DNA from: Cladocopium goreaui
Taxonomy: Eukaryota > Sar > Dinophyceae > Suessiales > Symbiodiniaceae
Direction of reading: 5' to 3'
Assembly: GCA_947184155.2 (NCBI GenBank)
Contig: CAMXCT020002046.1
Span: 434,001 to 498,000, forward strand
Length of the DNA: 64,000 bases
Below are positions 29,430 through 40,789 of this stretch, piece by piece (position 1 is the first letter of the stretch; each line of letters opens with the position of its first letter). Under the pieces are notes generated by a model. That model had not been told where the DNA came from. It ran no database searches and saw nothing but the letters and a program-made list of their open reading frames with translations. The translations under genes were made by a program, and so were the position numbers.

Positions 29430-30320
29430 ACACCTCCCATTTGATGGTTTGAATTCCACCAGCACACGTTTGGAGATTTGGAGTCTCTGAGTCTCGGAGC
29501 CCCATTTGGGGATGATGCCAGGGAGAGGCGGTGAAACCATTCGACTGGTTGTCATTAATATTGCTATGACTTTTAGATATTGTTAGCATTTGTTTTTAAT
29601 ATGTTGTAATTATATATAGTCATAGTGTTGTTAAGTTCCTGGTGTATCAATCCATGATCATGTTCATACATGTTCATACTGTTTGAATAACCATATCACA
29701 GTAGTATTTTTTTTTAAAGTCATGTTTCATTCTGCAAAATACATATTAGCCATTAGTGCTACCAAACAAACACTACAATAGTTAAGAATGTTTAATACTA
29801 CTATGTATGTGTTTGTTTTTGTATTGATATATGTGTATATATACGTAATTATATATATATATATTACTATAATCCATGGATCCGAATATTACTATCCTGT
29901 TGCATGGTCAGTATATAATGTTAGTAAATAACTCTTAAATGGCATTGTGTTGTTTTATTTGAAATTGTTCATCATGTTTCCTTTTTTGTTCATCATTTTC
30001 CTTGTTTTTGTTCATCATGTTTCCTTATTTGTTCATCGTGTTCCCTGTTTTGTTCATCAATTTTCCTTATTTCGTTCATCATTTTCCTATAATCATTAGT
30101 AAGAATAGAGATAGTAATTATTATGACAAGCATACTTATATTATTATCAACACATGAATATAACGAATACTATGCATTTATAAACCATAAGATGTGCTTA
30201 TAAAAACTTACAAAGTAAAAACGTACTTTGAGTATTTTTATACAATAGAACAATAACAATGGATTGTGAATATATATACTGTACTTATTGTATCTCATTA
30301 TTACAGCCATAAGCTTTTCG
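29430..30320. other. no gene seen; AT-rich intron-like
   Basis: Very AT-rich. Contains the TGTTCATCATTTTCC minisatellite and (TA) tracts but no exon-like segment. Confidence 0.5.
29950..30090. repeat. minisatellite, about 22-24 bp
   Basis: Six or so imperfect copies of TTGTTCATCATTTTCCTT with variable T-rich spacers. Confidence 0.75.
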
Positions 30321-30337
30321 GTTCCCTCATTGCTAAG

Positions 30338-30401
30338 GATGACGGCTGTCCGGAAGGACCTCAACGAGCTCCGCGACGCCTTGAATCACAACCCGCGGGA
30401 G
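30338..30401 (+). CDS. candidate exon, helical
   Basis: Between TTGCTAAG| and GGAG|GTTTCG. It reads MTAVRKDLNELRDALNHNPR. GC-rich in an AT-rich surrounding, consistent with coding. Confidence 0.53.
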
Positions 30402-30474
30402 GTTTCGGCCATTGAAGGCCGAGGTGCCGGACGGCCCGACGGACCAACGGAAGTGGAGTGGTTATTGAATGCTT

Positions 30475-30665
30475 AACCCATGGATAAATCATTAAATAAT
30501 GGTTATTCAATGGTATGCAATGGTTATTCATTAATGGTAAATAAGGGTTATTTCATGGTTATCAGTTATCCCATGGATTTTGATACTGAATGTTTACTAA
30601 TTCATGGCTGTTAATGGAATGTTATTAATGGTTATTAATGCCTATGAATGGTTATTAGTTACGTA
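30475..30665. repeat. degenerate ATGGTTATT repeat
   Basis: Repeated AATGGTTATT(C/A)A-type units, about ten, imperfect. No coding. Confidence 0.6.
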
Positions 30666-30669
30666 TATA

Positions 30670-31735
30670 CCTTTGGAATTTTGCCTGCGATCATTAGGAC
30701 CGCTAGAAATAGGGATTTACCATCCTCGCTAAATTCGATTTGCACGTTGAGACTGAAAATAGCCGTTTTTTTTAGCGGAAACTAATCTTCCAATGCTTTT
30801 TGACAGGGTCCATGTTAAATGATTGGAGGGTATACTTGAAAGAAATTGGGTAACTCCAACCAGTATGATTCTGGAATTTTTGACCAGAAAATGATGCAAT
30901 GTGTGATTAATTATATGTGATTTGAAATTTGTTGGGACTCAAATTCTATGCATGTTGGATGGCTTTAATCAATGTTTAGAAAAACATCATGAATGATTGC
31001 CATACCCGTGGTACTTCAAGTGGGCCGTGAAAGTTCATGTTTACGTGAACGGGAGGGGGTGTACATCCTCCAGAAGTCGTCGCCAGTTAGACCCCCAAGT
31101 CATATGTTTTTTCGAAACCTTCACATTGAAGCTTGCAGAAGATGATCATAGATGATCCATGTGATCCCAGGAATGGAGAGCTGGAAAACCATGCCAAGTG
31201 CTGGAACTATGTCGTGCCTTTTTCAGCATTTGGAGCAAGTCGGAGTTGTGACAGCTGGCCGATGCGGTGCCCCATGATCCCATCCATGGTAGTTGGTTAA
31301 GGAATTTTGTAAAGATCAACGAACCATAGAATCAGGATGAGTAGCAACTACTATCCAAAGAATTCCATCCATTAGTCGACAGGAATCCCAAAGCATCTAT
31401 CAACTATAAACATCTATAATAAACATTAATAAACCTCATTCAACATCTATAAACTCTAAACTCAGGTAACCATGTCCCCTGGGTGCACAACTCAGGGCCT
31501 CTGTTTCGCCGGCACGGATTACGCGGTCGCCCTTCGCCATCACAGGTGACGGGACGTGACGTGATCTTTCCAGTGCTGGATGTACAATCATTGTTGTTGG
31601 ATATTACATGATATTACCACACTTTAGTCAAACTTTGACTATTTTTTGTGCGTAATCACACTTTGACATACTTTGACTATTTTTGATGTGATCATGATTA
31701 TTATGTCACGTAATGATGGCGGCCAATTGTTTTCT
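30670..31735. other. no secure gene; intron-like
   Basis: Two weak exon-like patches (31227 after TTTTTCAG|, HLEQVGVVTAGRC; 31465-31545) were seen but not accepted as separate features. The rest is AT-rich. Confidence 0.4.
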
Positions 31736-31739
31736 ACAG

Positions 31740-31794
31740 TGATGAACTTCCGCTCAGACTCTCGGGCATTTCTGTGGTCGGATCTGATCCAGGC
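31740..31794 (+). CDS. candidate exon
   Basis: Between TTTCTACAG| and CCAGGC|GTAAGT, a strong donor. Two frames are open: DELPLRLSGISVVGSDPG (ends exactly at a codon) and MNFRSDSRAFLWSDLIQA. Which is used cannot be decided from this window. Confidence 0.5.
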
Positions 31795-31910
31795 GTAAGT
31801 GGAATGGACAGTTTGCCAAGAAGAAAAGATGCTTGGAGTGTTCAGCCCCGATGGGTGATCTCTTTTAAACCTGAACAGGGTTGGGCTCATCCATCCAGTA
31901 CATGTTATAT

Positions 31911-32012
31911 CTGGTTGGTGGTTTCAAACATGGCGTTTATTTTCCATACTATATGGGATGTCATCCTTCCAATTGACTAATATTTTTCAAGATGGTTAAA
32001 ACCACCAACCAG
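31911..32012. mobile_element. family-B short TIR element, copy 4
   Basis: A 102-bp intact copy, CTGGTTGGTGGTTTCAAAC to TTAAAACCACCAACCAG, flanked by ATAT on both sides (possible target duplication). It is the best reference for the copy split by the foldback. Confidence 0.85.
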
Positions 32013-32042
32013 ATATATTTACGTGTTTCTTTAACAGGGTAG

Positions 32043-32113
32043 GAACCTGATGGAGCTCCAATCAGCAGTTGATATGGCACTGGGATTCCCCACGCTCCCT
32101 CCAAGTGTCTCCC
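32043..32113 (+). CDS. weak candidate exon
   Basis: After GGTAG|. It reads NLMELQSAVDMALGFPTLPP. It follows the family-B copy by about 30 bp; the donor is unclear. Confidence 0.36.
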
Positions 32114-32699
32114 CCTTTGTAGTGAAGTTGCCCGTTTGGGATTGGGATGGGATATGATGGACTTTGGATGGGATGACAGCAACTAACCAACCATTTAAAA
32201 CCAACTTTGTTTTTCATCATTGCTTGTAATTTGCCACTGATTGTGGGAGACACTTCTGAAGCCTCCCAGGACATGTGTCGGAGGAAGTTTGCAAGCCCTT
32301 CGGCAGCAGTGGCAGCGAAGCTGCCATGCAATCCTTGTTTGTTCAAACAGGGGAAGCTGCAAAATGTGTTCCAATGCTTGGAATGGTGGGACATGTGAGG
32401 ATTTTCCACTTATTCACAAAAAATGTGCTGTTGGGAATGCTTTACTTTCATACTCCATGCTCGGTTTGGAATATTGCTCGGATTTGACTGCTTTGAGCTG
32501 GATGGACCAAGTAGTGTGGGTCATTTGGCTGTGGGTCGAAAGTTGGGTACTTCCAAGACTGGATGAGATTGGATGGTTTCCTATGGTTTTCTACTGAAGA
32601 ATTGCCAAAATTGTGAGTCCTCGTGTCAATGTCCTTGATTTTGACCCATTTCCATCTCTTGACCTCCCCAGTAGCTACGCCTGAAGCTCACATTGAGCC

Positions 32700-33078
32700 A
32701 TGCAACCCTGGCTTGCCATTGTGCTTTGCGGCTTCATTGTAGCTGCATCCAACAACACGTCAGATGGTGACGCCAACATTACCAGTGAGTCCAATGATGC
32801 CACGACTACTGCAAACCTGTTTAATCAAACTGCAGCAGAGTTGACCGGCGTGACATTTAATGGGCCTGGGGACCTGCAAGCATTGATTTCCGCCTTGGGC
32901 CTCAATAGCAGCATCGTGCTGGCTTGCTTGGTGGCTTTCGCCATACTCCGACTACGCTTTCCCCTGGTGTATTCCAACCGGCAGGATGACGATGGCGTGC
33001 CAAGCACTTCAGCAACGTCCTGCGGGAAGTTCATTGACTGGGTAAAGCTGAGCATCTACACCACTGATGAGGACAGGG
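32700..33078 (+). CDS. channel exon 1
   Basis: Signal peptide-like start (QPWLAIVLCGFIVAAS), an extracellular stretch with many N-glycosylation sites (NTS, NIT, NQT), then the first membrane helix SIVLACLVAFAIL. The donor is either AGGG|GTCC (GT) or GAG|GACAGG (GA). Both keep frame with alternative acceptors of exon 2. Confidence 0.82.
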
Positions 33079-36000
33079 GTCCTGATAGAAACTTTGGCAA
33101 TCAGAAATGGTATAAATGGTGACTTCAATGTTGGGGGTTAAAATGTTAAAAATCATGGTTTTAGTCCCCTAATTGTGGGCGATAATATGTTCAAAGAGAA
33201 TGATATGTGATATGTTGTATAAAAAGTACAGCACTGCACTGTAATTAATGTGCAACTGTGGATGCAGATTTGCCTATGAATATACTGCAGCCTATACTAT
33301 ATGATGCAATCTACTGCTGTGTTGTTTGAAGTTGTGTCATGCAATTCTGTTATTTGGATTTACTGAAGGTACTTGTTGAACTTTCCCATCGATCAATCTT
33401 CTAGAGAATCTACAATGTGGATTAGGCACCCTGTTAGGAAGCCATCCGTATTGCAGGGCTTGATTCCACCCTACTCCGCTCTTTCTGCACCTTGGGCGCC
33501 TCCATCTTGGGTGCCATTGCTATCCCCATGTGCATCATCGTTGTGCCTTTGAACGCGGCATTTGGGGAAGCCAACCTCCAGGAGGATCCCCTAAGGATGT
33601 TGGAAATGGCCACCATCCGCCAGAACCATCCCTGGCTGTACTACCTCCATGCTGCCGTGGTCTGGCTGGTGTGCTTCACAGTCCATTTCTTCATAGATCA
33701 GGCGCTAAAGAAATTCCTGAAGTTCAGGATGAAATGGATGGAAGCAGTGCCAATACCACAGAGTACCACCGTGCTGGTTGAGGCCGTGCCAGCTGACTGG
33801 CGATCGGACGGGAAGCTGAAGATGTTCTTTCAGAAGGTCTGGCTGAAAGGGCTGAAAGGGCTGGTTTCAGATGAATGTGTGCTATTTTGGGTCCTTCAAA
33901 AAACATCAAAAGACGGGGGATTATGATTTCAATTGCTTTAAACTGTATTTTATGTTTTGAGAGAAGTGGCTCAAACTTATACCAGATGATTGAAACGTTG
34001 AGATGTGTCGATATATGTTGATATTGTTATCATTCATTTTCCCTTAACTATGTACGATTCTATAAGTCGCCCCATATTTTTGCATATGATTCAATGCTTA
34101 AGATTTCTTACATTTGTAAGCTGATATCCTCAAATGATTTGTGAATACCGAATACCACATAATAACAACTTTTTCTCAGAACTGTTGAGAAACTAATAAT
34201 ATCTCCTTACGTTATGATATTATATGATTAATTATGCCGCATAATATAATATACAGTATCACATAAACCACATAATACCAATTATATTCAATTATATAGT
34301 ATATATATAATTATATATATACACGTATTTATGATATCTCCTTGTGTTGATTCAAATCGTTCAAGTTCTGAACAAAGTCCCTATATACGTGTACTCCCGG
34401 AACTGGATGAAGGAAAGAACCTACAGGAACCCCTCTACGAATCCAGTGAATCTGCGAATATCACCATTTTTTGTCAGTTGAATCCCGAGTTTTGCTGATG
34501 AACCATAATTAAACATGATTAAACCATATCATACCCTATTAAACCATATTGAACCACATTAAACTGTATTAAACCACATTAAAGTCTATAGTGAGTGTTA
34601 ACCCCCCAAGGATTTCTCACGTTGCATTCCAGGTCTTCTCTTCAGATGACGTCGTGGCGGCCCATCTGGTGAAACACGAGCATGACCTGGCCAAACTCCT
34701 CGCCAAGCGTGACAGCTTGCTGCAGCTGCAACGCAAAGCCCAACAGGTCTTTGAAAAGACACAGACGCTGGGTACTGGTGATTGAAACCATAATCTTTGG
34801 TGGTTGAATGGAGTTTTAATAGAGAATGGAATGGGTGAATTTAGCGGCACTACTGCTACTTAATCGGAGGTTAATGGATGTTTAATAGGGATGTAGTGGG
34901 ATACAAAACCATACATAGCCAAGAATATTATATGCAGTGCGGTGACAATAACCAATCCTATGACGAAAGTTGGTACAATATAATATATATATAAGTATAG
35001 TTGAATTCTATGATTTATGGTAGGTATATCGAACTAAATATAGTTGGTGATAATCAGCATGATTATCATTTTTGGAATATCTCAATTTTAGCAGGAACAT
35101 CTAAGGTTCCGCAGGGAGAAATGAAAGAGAAACGAAGAAAGCCAATCAAGCAGCCAGTTGCTGCTGGATGTTCTTTTTTTTCATGTTTTCATCCCCAAGA
35201 ATGTGAAGACGTCGCCAAGTTCAACGCATATTCCTTTGGTCATGTTGTTCAATTATGTTAAATTGTTGTTCTATTGCAATCCTTCCACACCTGGGAATGA
35301 TCCCTTGGTTCTTTCAACGGTGTCCACCGTCACCCATAGAAATGATGGCATGATCTCCAATGATGTTTTCCACATTCATTTAAAAAGCACCAGCGGCCAG
35401 GAAGGTGGATACTTTCCGACAATGCCCATGTGGAAAACGAGTGGAGACCCTGCCATATTGCGAGGAACAGTTGCAGGGTATGGACGAGAATATTCAGCAA
35501 CTTCGGCACAGTCATGCGGAAGAACGTCTGAAACTGGCTGATGGTTTCAAGTATTGGTTTAGGTTTCACTTGTCCTCCGGTAGACAAAGGTGGGAATAGA
35601 CAATCCACCATTTTTAGATGATGTTCCAATTATAACCTCCACCTACCGTGGATTTTCCATTGCCACGTTAATAAGTAAACTTACTGCGCATACCAATATA
35701 CAACTTTTAAATGATATTGCGATTTTTCCAGGAGACTTGGGGATATCAATATGGCAAAACCAATCAAGATAACTCGTCTTTTTTTTTCCATCCTAAAAGT
35801 TGCAAGACAATCCCAAGTGACCCCAACCCAACCACTACTGTACCCAGGAGAGATCCCATGGCCAGAAGCTCCGCTTCCGGCTTCGTGACGTTTTCCAACC
35901 GCCGCTTCGCAGACATGGCGCAGAGTCTTCGAATCAGTTCAGATCAGAACCATTGGAAAGTCTCAGCAGCCCCAGAGGCCAGTGACATCCGCTGGGGTGA

Positions 36001-37238
36001 CCTCCGTCGAAGTTCCGAGTTCTCCACTGCTTTGAAAACCGTTGGCTACCTCTTCGTGCTCGGTTTGTACGTTGGTTTCATGCCCATTGTGATCTTCATC
36101 ACCAATGTGGTGGAATTGGTGGACCTGGGTCCAATGCAGCCACTTTGGGCAGGCTTTGCTCCCACCCTGGGCTTAACCCTGTTCTTGGCCCTGCTGACCA
36201 CGGTTCTGGTGCTCATTTTCCAGACCTTTTTCTGCTTGAAAGCCAATGCTTATGCCCAGCACAAGCTGCAGTGGTGGTATTTCACCTTTCAGCTGATCTT
36301 TGTGGTTTTGGTCACGACCATTGGAAGGTCCTTGGTGAGTCAGTTTCAAGCTGTTCTGGAGTCACCCACCTCGGTCTTCGATATCTTGGCCAACAGCTTG
36401 CCGAAGGCCACCCACTTCTACATGACCTATTTGATCTTGCAATGGACCAAGAAAGCCTTGGAGATCTTGCGTTACATGAATCTCTCCAAGTTCCTCTTTT
36501 TCAAGACCTTTTGCACATCCAAGGAGGCCAAAGAAAAAGCCGAGCCTGAAGACCAAGCGAGCCAGGGCTTGGGCGCACGAAATGCCATTTGGATATAACA
36601 TGCATTTTGCTGGTTATTTCCCACTGCCGGATACCACATAATCTTGATACTCTTGGACATCCTGGTCAAATTCAAAAAATCTCCAAATTACTGATTAGTT
36701 GAATATGTTAATGATTGCCGTTAATCTGTGTCATGCTACATGGCCTAGAACTTTTCTTTGCCGAGGGACCGCTGTTCGCAAGTCCAAGGTGAATCTTGCT
36801 GTGAGTTTCGTGCTGGGCCTTCTCTTCTCCAGTGTGGCACCATTGCTCTCCATCTTTGCCATGCTGGATCTGATACTGGGTCGGTTGATCTATGGCTACC
36901 TGGTGATTCATGCAGAAACCCGAAAGCCGGACCTGGGAGGGGAGTTCTGGGTCAGCCAAGTCCACTTTGCTGAGCTGGCTTTGGGGCTCTACTGCATTTT
37001 GATGATTGGCGTGCTGAGCCAGATGTCGGAGTCCTACGCATGGATGATTGCAGCTCCCAGCTTGCTGCTTGTAGTTTGGTCTGCCTGGCACCATCGAAAG
37101 ACGTACCAATGGAGGCAACTGCCCTTTGAAGAACTGGTGACTTTGAATGAGGACCCGAAGGAAGCAGCTGATGTGATTGGCGAGTGCTACATTCAGCCCG
37201 AGCTGGCAGACACAACACAAGTGACCTGTGTGGTCTAG
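32700..37238 (+). CDS. OSCA/CSC1/TMEM63-like stress-gated cation channel, about six exons
   Basis: A multi-pass membrane channel in the calcium-permeable, mechanically or osmotically gated OSCA/TMEM63 family. Exons in order: 32700-33078, 33442-33836, 34633-34771, 35405-35543, about 35848-36590, about 36751-37238. The start Met is fixed by an in-frame TGA six bases upstream. Family landmarks are a signal-like N-terminus, a first membrane helix followed by FAILRLRFPLVYSNR, RIAGLDSTLL before the second helix, TTVLVEAVPADWRSD starting the cytosolic loop, FVTFSNRRFADMAQ and WKVSAAPEASDIRWGDL ending it, then several more membrane helices with the VTTIGRSLVSQF and SSVAPLLSIFAMLDLILG segments. This order is characteristic of the family. 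It probably lies in the plasma or an internal membrane. Exon joints marked about are approximate. It ends at TAG 37236-37238. Confidence 0.85.
33442..33836 (+). CDS. channel exon 2
   Basis: IRIAGLDSTLLRSFCTLGAS, a hydrophobic helix, then a helix LYYLHAAVVWLVCFTVHFF, then the loop start TTVLVEAVPADWRSDGKLK. The donor CAGAAG|GTCTGG joins exon 3 in phase 0. The alternative 5' edge is 33438. Confidence 0.82.
34633..34771 (+). CDS. channel exon 3, cytosolic loop
   Basis: After GCATTCCAG|: VFSSDDVVAAHLVKHEHDLA then KLLAKRDSLLQLQRKAQQVF. This fits the part of the family loop with a charged helical hairpin. The end may instead be at CAACAG|GTCTTT (34746), which gives a phase-0 joint with exon 4. Confidence 0.7.
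35405..35543 (+). CDS. channel exon 4, cytosolic loop
   Basis: FRQCPCGKRVETLPYCEEQL then QGMDENIQQLRHSHAEERL. It corresponds to the family segment in which a conserved Gly-x-Lys/Arg-Val-(D/E) precedes a Tyr-containing helix. The acceptor is GGAAG|. Confidence 0.7.
35848..36590 (+). CDS. channel exon 5, pore region helices
   Basis: Starts after GTACCCAG|. Contains SASGFVTFSNRRFADMAQSL, APEASDIRWGDLRRSSEF and at least four membrane helices (YLFVLGLYVGFMPIVIFI; LGLTLFLALLTTVLVLIF; WYFTFQLIFVVLVTTIG; HFYMTYLILQ). The final donor is not identified; the frame reaches a TAA at 36596-36598. Confidence 0.8.
36751..37238 (+). CDS. channel exon 6, C-terminal helices
   Basis: RKSKVNLAVSFVLGLLFSSV, then APLLSIFAMLDLILGRLIYG, ETRKPDLGGEFW, and two more helices (ELALGLYCILMIGVLSQM; WMIAAPSLLLVVWSAWHH), ending in a soluble tail. 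The acceptor may be TGCCGAG| or GGCCTAG|. Confidence 0.8.
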
Positions 37239-37772
37239 ATGATTAGATGATATTAGATGGTTGTTAAAATGCGATCAACTGCTGCGATCTGTCGAAAGAC
37301 ATGCAGTGGCAAGATGTGACAAGAACATCTCTGACACTTCTTTCTTTCCTTTGTGAAGTCCCACGCTGTGAAAAGATGTGACAAGAGCATCTCTCTATAG
37401 TTTAGCTGTTTTCCCATCTCTTGCCCCAACGGAGCGGCTTGACTACCAAGTCGCTTCCGATGGGTTCCAGCAATTCAGTCAAAGAGACTAAGGGACACCC
37501 AGCCCGCTGATGGCATAGTGACCCTACAGTCCAATGACTACCTTCAAAGCATGACAAGTGCAGTACAGTGCAGTTGATTGACGACACTGGACATGCAAAA
37601 CAACGTGCCACTACATGCCACTACCCCTGCATTTGGTCACTCGAGCTGATTGGGATTAGATAGGATTTAGATGGATTTAGATGCAGCCGCGTCTAGCATC
37701 ATTTAATATGAGTAAAAATGGCTGGAGGTGCCAACCCATGAGATGTCCAGCACAAGATAACTGTCCACCTAG
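37239..37772. other. intergenic or intronic, no gene seen
   Basis: The sequence after the channel stop contains no exon-like frame. GATGTGACAAGAACATCTCT / GATGTGACAAGAGCATCTCT is repeated at 37312 and 37374. Confidence 0.5.
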
Positions 37773-37826
37773 GCTCAACTGGCCCTGGCCAGCGACCCTC
37801 GTCAGATGTTAGCTGTTTGTCGGAGG
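37773..37826 (+). CDS. candidate exon
   Basis: 18 codons in phase 0 between TCCACCTAG| and CGGAGG|GTAAGG: AQLALASDPRQMLAVCRR. Both splice sites are strong. The following intron ends in a family-A-like terminus and joins in phase with the segment at 37963. Confidence 0.6.
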
Positions 37827-37904
37827 GTAAGGCTGGAAAATCCAATTTTTTTCGACGATTTCGCCACCAAAACACATTAAAAGCTCCATTTACATTGGAT
37901 TTGT

Positions 37905-37942
37905 GAGGATTTCAAATTGCCATGTTTGATTACCGGAGGGTA
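37905..37942. mobile_element. family-A-like right end forming part of an intron
   Basis: ATTTCAAATTGCCATGTTTGATTACCGGAGGGTA resembles the family-A right terminus in segments. CGGAGGGTA is found both at the exon 37773-37826 donor (37821-37829) and here (37934-37942), as a direct repeat flanking the insert. Confidence 0.5.
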
Positions 37943-37962
37943 TATCATGGCTTAAGTCCCAG

Positions 37963-37996
37963 AGCGGGCGACATTTGGAGAAAGAGCGAGAGAGGC
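37963..37996 (+). CDS. candidate short exon, charged helix
   Basis: After AGTCCCAG| the phase-0 frame reads SGRHLEKERER and continues PKS to a stop. It joins in phase with the preceding exon across an intron of about 136 bp. Confidence 0.42.
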
Positions 37997-37999
37997 CTA

Positions 38000-38900
38000 A
38001 ATCATAACCAATATATCACAATATGTTTCAATATGTTTCAATATGTTACAATCATTTGCCAATAAACTCAGCTCAGGTATGCCCAGGTATAGTTACCATC
38101 CATTTTTCCGGATGAACAGCCCACTGTCACTTGAGCCCCAAGGAACGCCAAGATAGCCGCAGCGTGCTTTGGGGCTCGGATGGCACCTGCGGTGAAGGCG
38201 TTGTATCGATGGGGTTGGCTGGTTGGCTGGGGATTTTACGGGGATTTATCCCACACAAAATCTGATAGACTGTTAGGCTGAAGCATTTGAGGAACGTTTC
38301 TTGTTCTCTAGAGTGTTTCAGCTCACCTAAAAATGGGATGACAAGCCCAAGATAGTCACCCCACAAAGCAAACAAGACGTTTGCCAGGTGCACTGCTCGT
38401 CCATGTCGTGTGACTGGACTGGCACTGTACAGTTAAATGCGAGTCCACATTTCATTTTGCTCGCGAACGAGGGGAACAGAAATCAGTCACAAGATATCAT
38501 AAGTCATAAATAGTCATGAGACGTGAGCCTGTCGGACGGTCTTCAAATGATCTTCAAGCACTTTGAAAAGAACGTGTTGGTGGGTTTCTGTTGGACCATG
38601 TTGGACCCCTGAGCTCTCAACTTCAGTTGAGGGGTCCAGTTCCCTTCGTTCCAGTTAGTGATGCCCCTGCCATGACTTGTTGTGGCGGAGCCGACGAAAT
38701 TCGCTGAGTGATCAGCGCGACCAGGCTGCGGCCTTGGTGAACCCCAGTTGACCCGCCCTTTTTTTCGAAGCCACAGGGGGCTCTCAGGATCAACATGATC
38801 AACAGCTCACGGATCAAGCATGGCGAGATTGAGATGAGATACTGTATAGTGAATTTAGATGAATGTATGTGAATGTGAATTCTCTTAATCTTACCTAATC
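38000..38900. other. no secure gene
   Basis: GC-rich patches at 38130-38210 and 38640-38800 have open frames on both strands but no convincing splice context. They may be exons that I cannot assign. Confidence 0.35.
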
Positions 38901-38931
38901 TTACCCTGATGATCTCATGGATAACGTTGGG

Positions 38932-39018
38932 CCCAACAAATTTGCGCATTGTCCGTGTGCTTCAGCTGGCGGGTAGCGTGCTGCGTTTAATGATCGGACG
39001 GCTCTTTCATTGAAAATC
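38932..39018 (+). CDS. weak candidate terminal exon, basic/hydrophobic
   Basis: The frame reads TNLRIVRVLQLAGSVLRLMI then GRLFH and stop. Arg every third to fourth residue in a hydrophobic helix resembles a voltage-sensor (S4) or S4-S5 segment of an ion channel. The segment is too short to be sure, and no acceptor is obvious. Confidence 0.3.
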
Positions 39019-39852
39019 GAGTCCTGAAGATGAGCTAAACATGAATTTGAAACCAAGAAATACATCAAACAAATCCGATGAAGTGACAAAAACTGCGGAA
39101 TTAACGCCACAGCTTTTTGAAATGAAGATGATCACAAGTTCTAGAAACTTCATGTCGCGGCTGTGATGGCATTTTCTTCGGGAAATTGAACATTGCTAGC
39201 CACATCTCGGTCTTTTTGTTTGGCATGTACATTATAGATTTTATCATTATAAGGTATGCTGACCTGGCAATTCACAATCCCCCTATTCTAGGAAAGGCCA
39301 CTTGTAGACGAGTCATTCCCAGGAAACATCTCAGGACTGCCATCATCGCCATCGGCCATTGCCATGAATCATTTTGGCCGCCTTCGGCCTTGCGAAGATG
39401 AGGCGTTTGGCTGATAGCAACTGACATAAAACCGTATGGGTCGTGTAGGAAAAATGGAGCACCCAGGGTTTGGTGCCATGTTCTATTTAAGGCCCCAAAC
39501 AATTAAAGTACTTGTATGGTCCTGTATGGTTTAGATGGCACTCCTGATGATCATTCATCTTAGTGGCAGTGCTCATCAGCTGGGCAATGCTTGTCAGGTG
39601 GAGGTTTCTTCTAAGATACAAACTGCAACTGATGGTGGTATTCAAAATGTACCAAATACCTGATGGAATTTGTGCCTCAACATGCTTTCAGCTGACTTCT
39701 GGTTGGGAGCATCTCCAACTGGCTCAACCATGATAATGATCATAATGGTTGAGATCCACTGACAAACCGGGCTATACCAGGATGATCATCCCAAATGTCA
39801 CTAACACACCAAACTGGTGCAACTGATCAACTGGTACTGTGCTTTGAAGAGC

Positions 39853-40005
39853 TCGATGCCTCTGCTCAGCTCCCTCCCAGGGATCTCTCGTGTGCGCTAT
39901 GGATATGCACAGATCTCTCGAAGGGTCCTGGTGCAACAGGGCTGCAGTTTCACGAATCTCAGTGCTTTTTGAGCGATCGGGACCATAGATGTCCTCGTCC
40001 GACTG
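39853..40005 (+). CDS. candidate exon
   Basis: The frame reads CFEELDASAQLPPRDLSCAL, later LSKGPGATGLQFHESQCFLS, and ends at ACTG|GTGAAT. A minus-strand frame is also open; plus is preferred because of the donor. Start approximate. Confidence 0.4.
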
Positions 40006-40116
40006 GTGAATGAAACAAGAGGAATCCCGTGAATGAATGATGGCAAATGGACTTGAATGATCATGGTACATGATATGCATGAGACGCCAAGCTGGACTTG
40101 TTCTTCAAAGATGCAG

Positions 40117-40220
40117 GACATCATTGATCTTGCCCGTCTTGCCTGCAGCCAGACCTCAAAAAGACCAGATGCTCCTGCTGTACTGGCCCTAACCCCTAAT
40201 AGCTCCTTAATGGCAATGTT
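40117..40220 (+). CDS. candidate exon
   Basis: Between AAGATGCAG| and ATGTT|GTAAGC. It reads DIIDLARLACSQTSKRPDAP then AVLALTPNSSLMAM. The strong donor and open frame support coding. No family recognised. Confidence 0.58.
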
Positions 40221-40464
40221 GTAAGCTGCTTTTCCCACATATATATACACATTGAAATCAAATTGAGAGAGAGAGAGAGATATATATATATAAATCAATA
40301 GTAATCTAATTGTTTAATCACTATATCATCGTACCATATGCATGTAATATAAAATATAGAATATAGAGATATTGATATTGATTTCCCAGCAGTTGGATTT
40401 TCCAGCCAGCTAAGGATACCACTTCTTGTTTTCCACCATTCTCCAGTGAAAAAAAACTCCCCAG

Positions 40465-40540
40465 GAAGGACGGCGAGTTGCCGTATGGCCTGGGCAAGCT
40501 TCCGCAAACAGCCTGCGACCCGGGCGATTTTTTCCCAGGG
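40465..40540 (+). CDS. candidate exon
   Basis: After CTCCCCAG|. It reads KDGELPYGLGKLPQTACDPG then DFFPGR. GC-rich in an AT-rich surrounding. The donor may be CGG|TGTGGG-adjacent and is not clear. Confidence 0.42.
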
Positions 40541-40789
40541 CGGTGTGGGGATGGGAACGCCACTATGAATTCAGTATTAAATGGTATAAACATAACATGA
40601 TCATGGGTATATATATATATAACAAAGTATTATTATGATACTACGTAAGAATATCATGATTGGGTGTATGACTGTATGATGATGATGATTGTATAACATG
40701 ATATAACCACTGATGGGAATTTAAAAAAATGATGTAACACCAACCATGAGTATGGGGTTATTGAGGTCGTTACCAGGAATATCGTCACG

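Noticed and set aside
39186..39401. Plus frame with a hydrophobic start (FLFGMYIIDFIIIRY)
   Set aside because: AT-rich and without splice-like flanks; the hydrophobicity follows from base composition.
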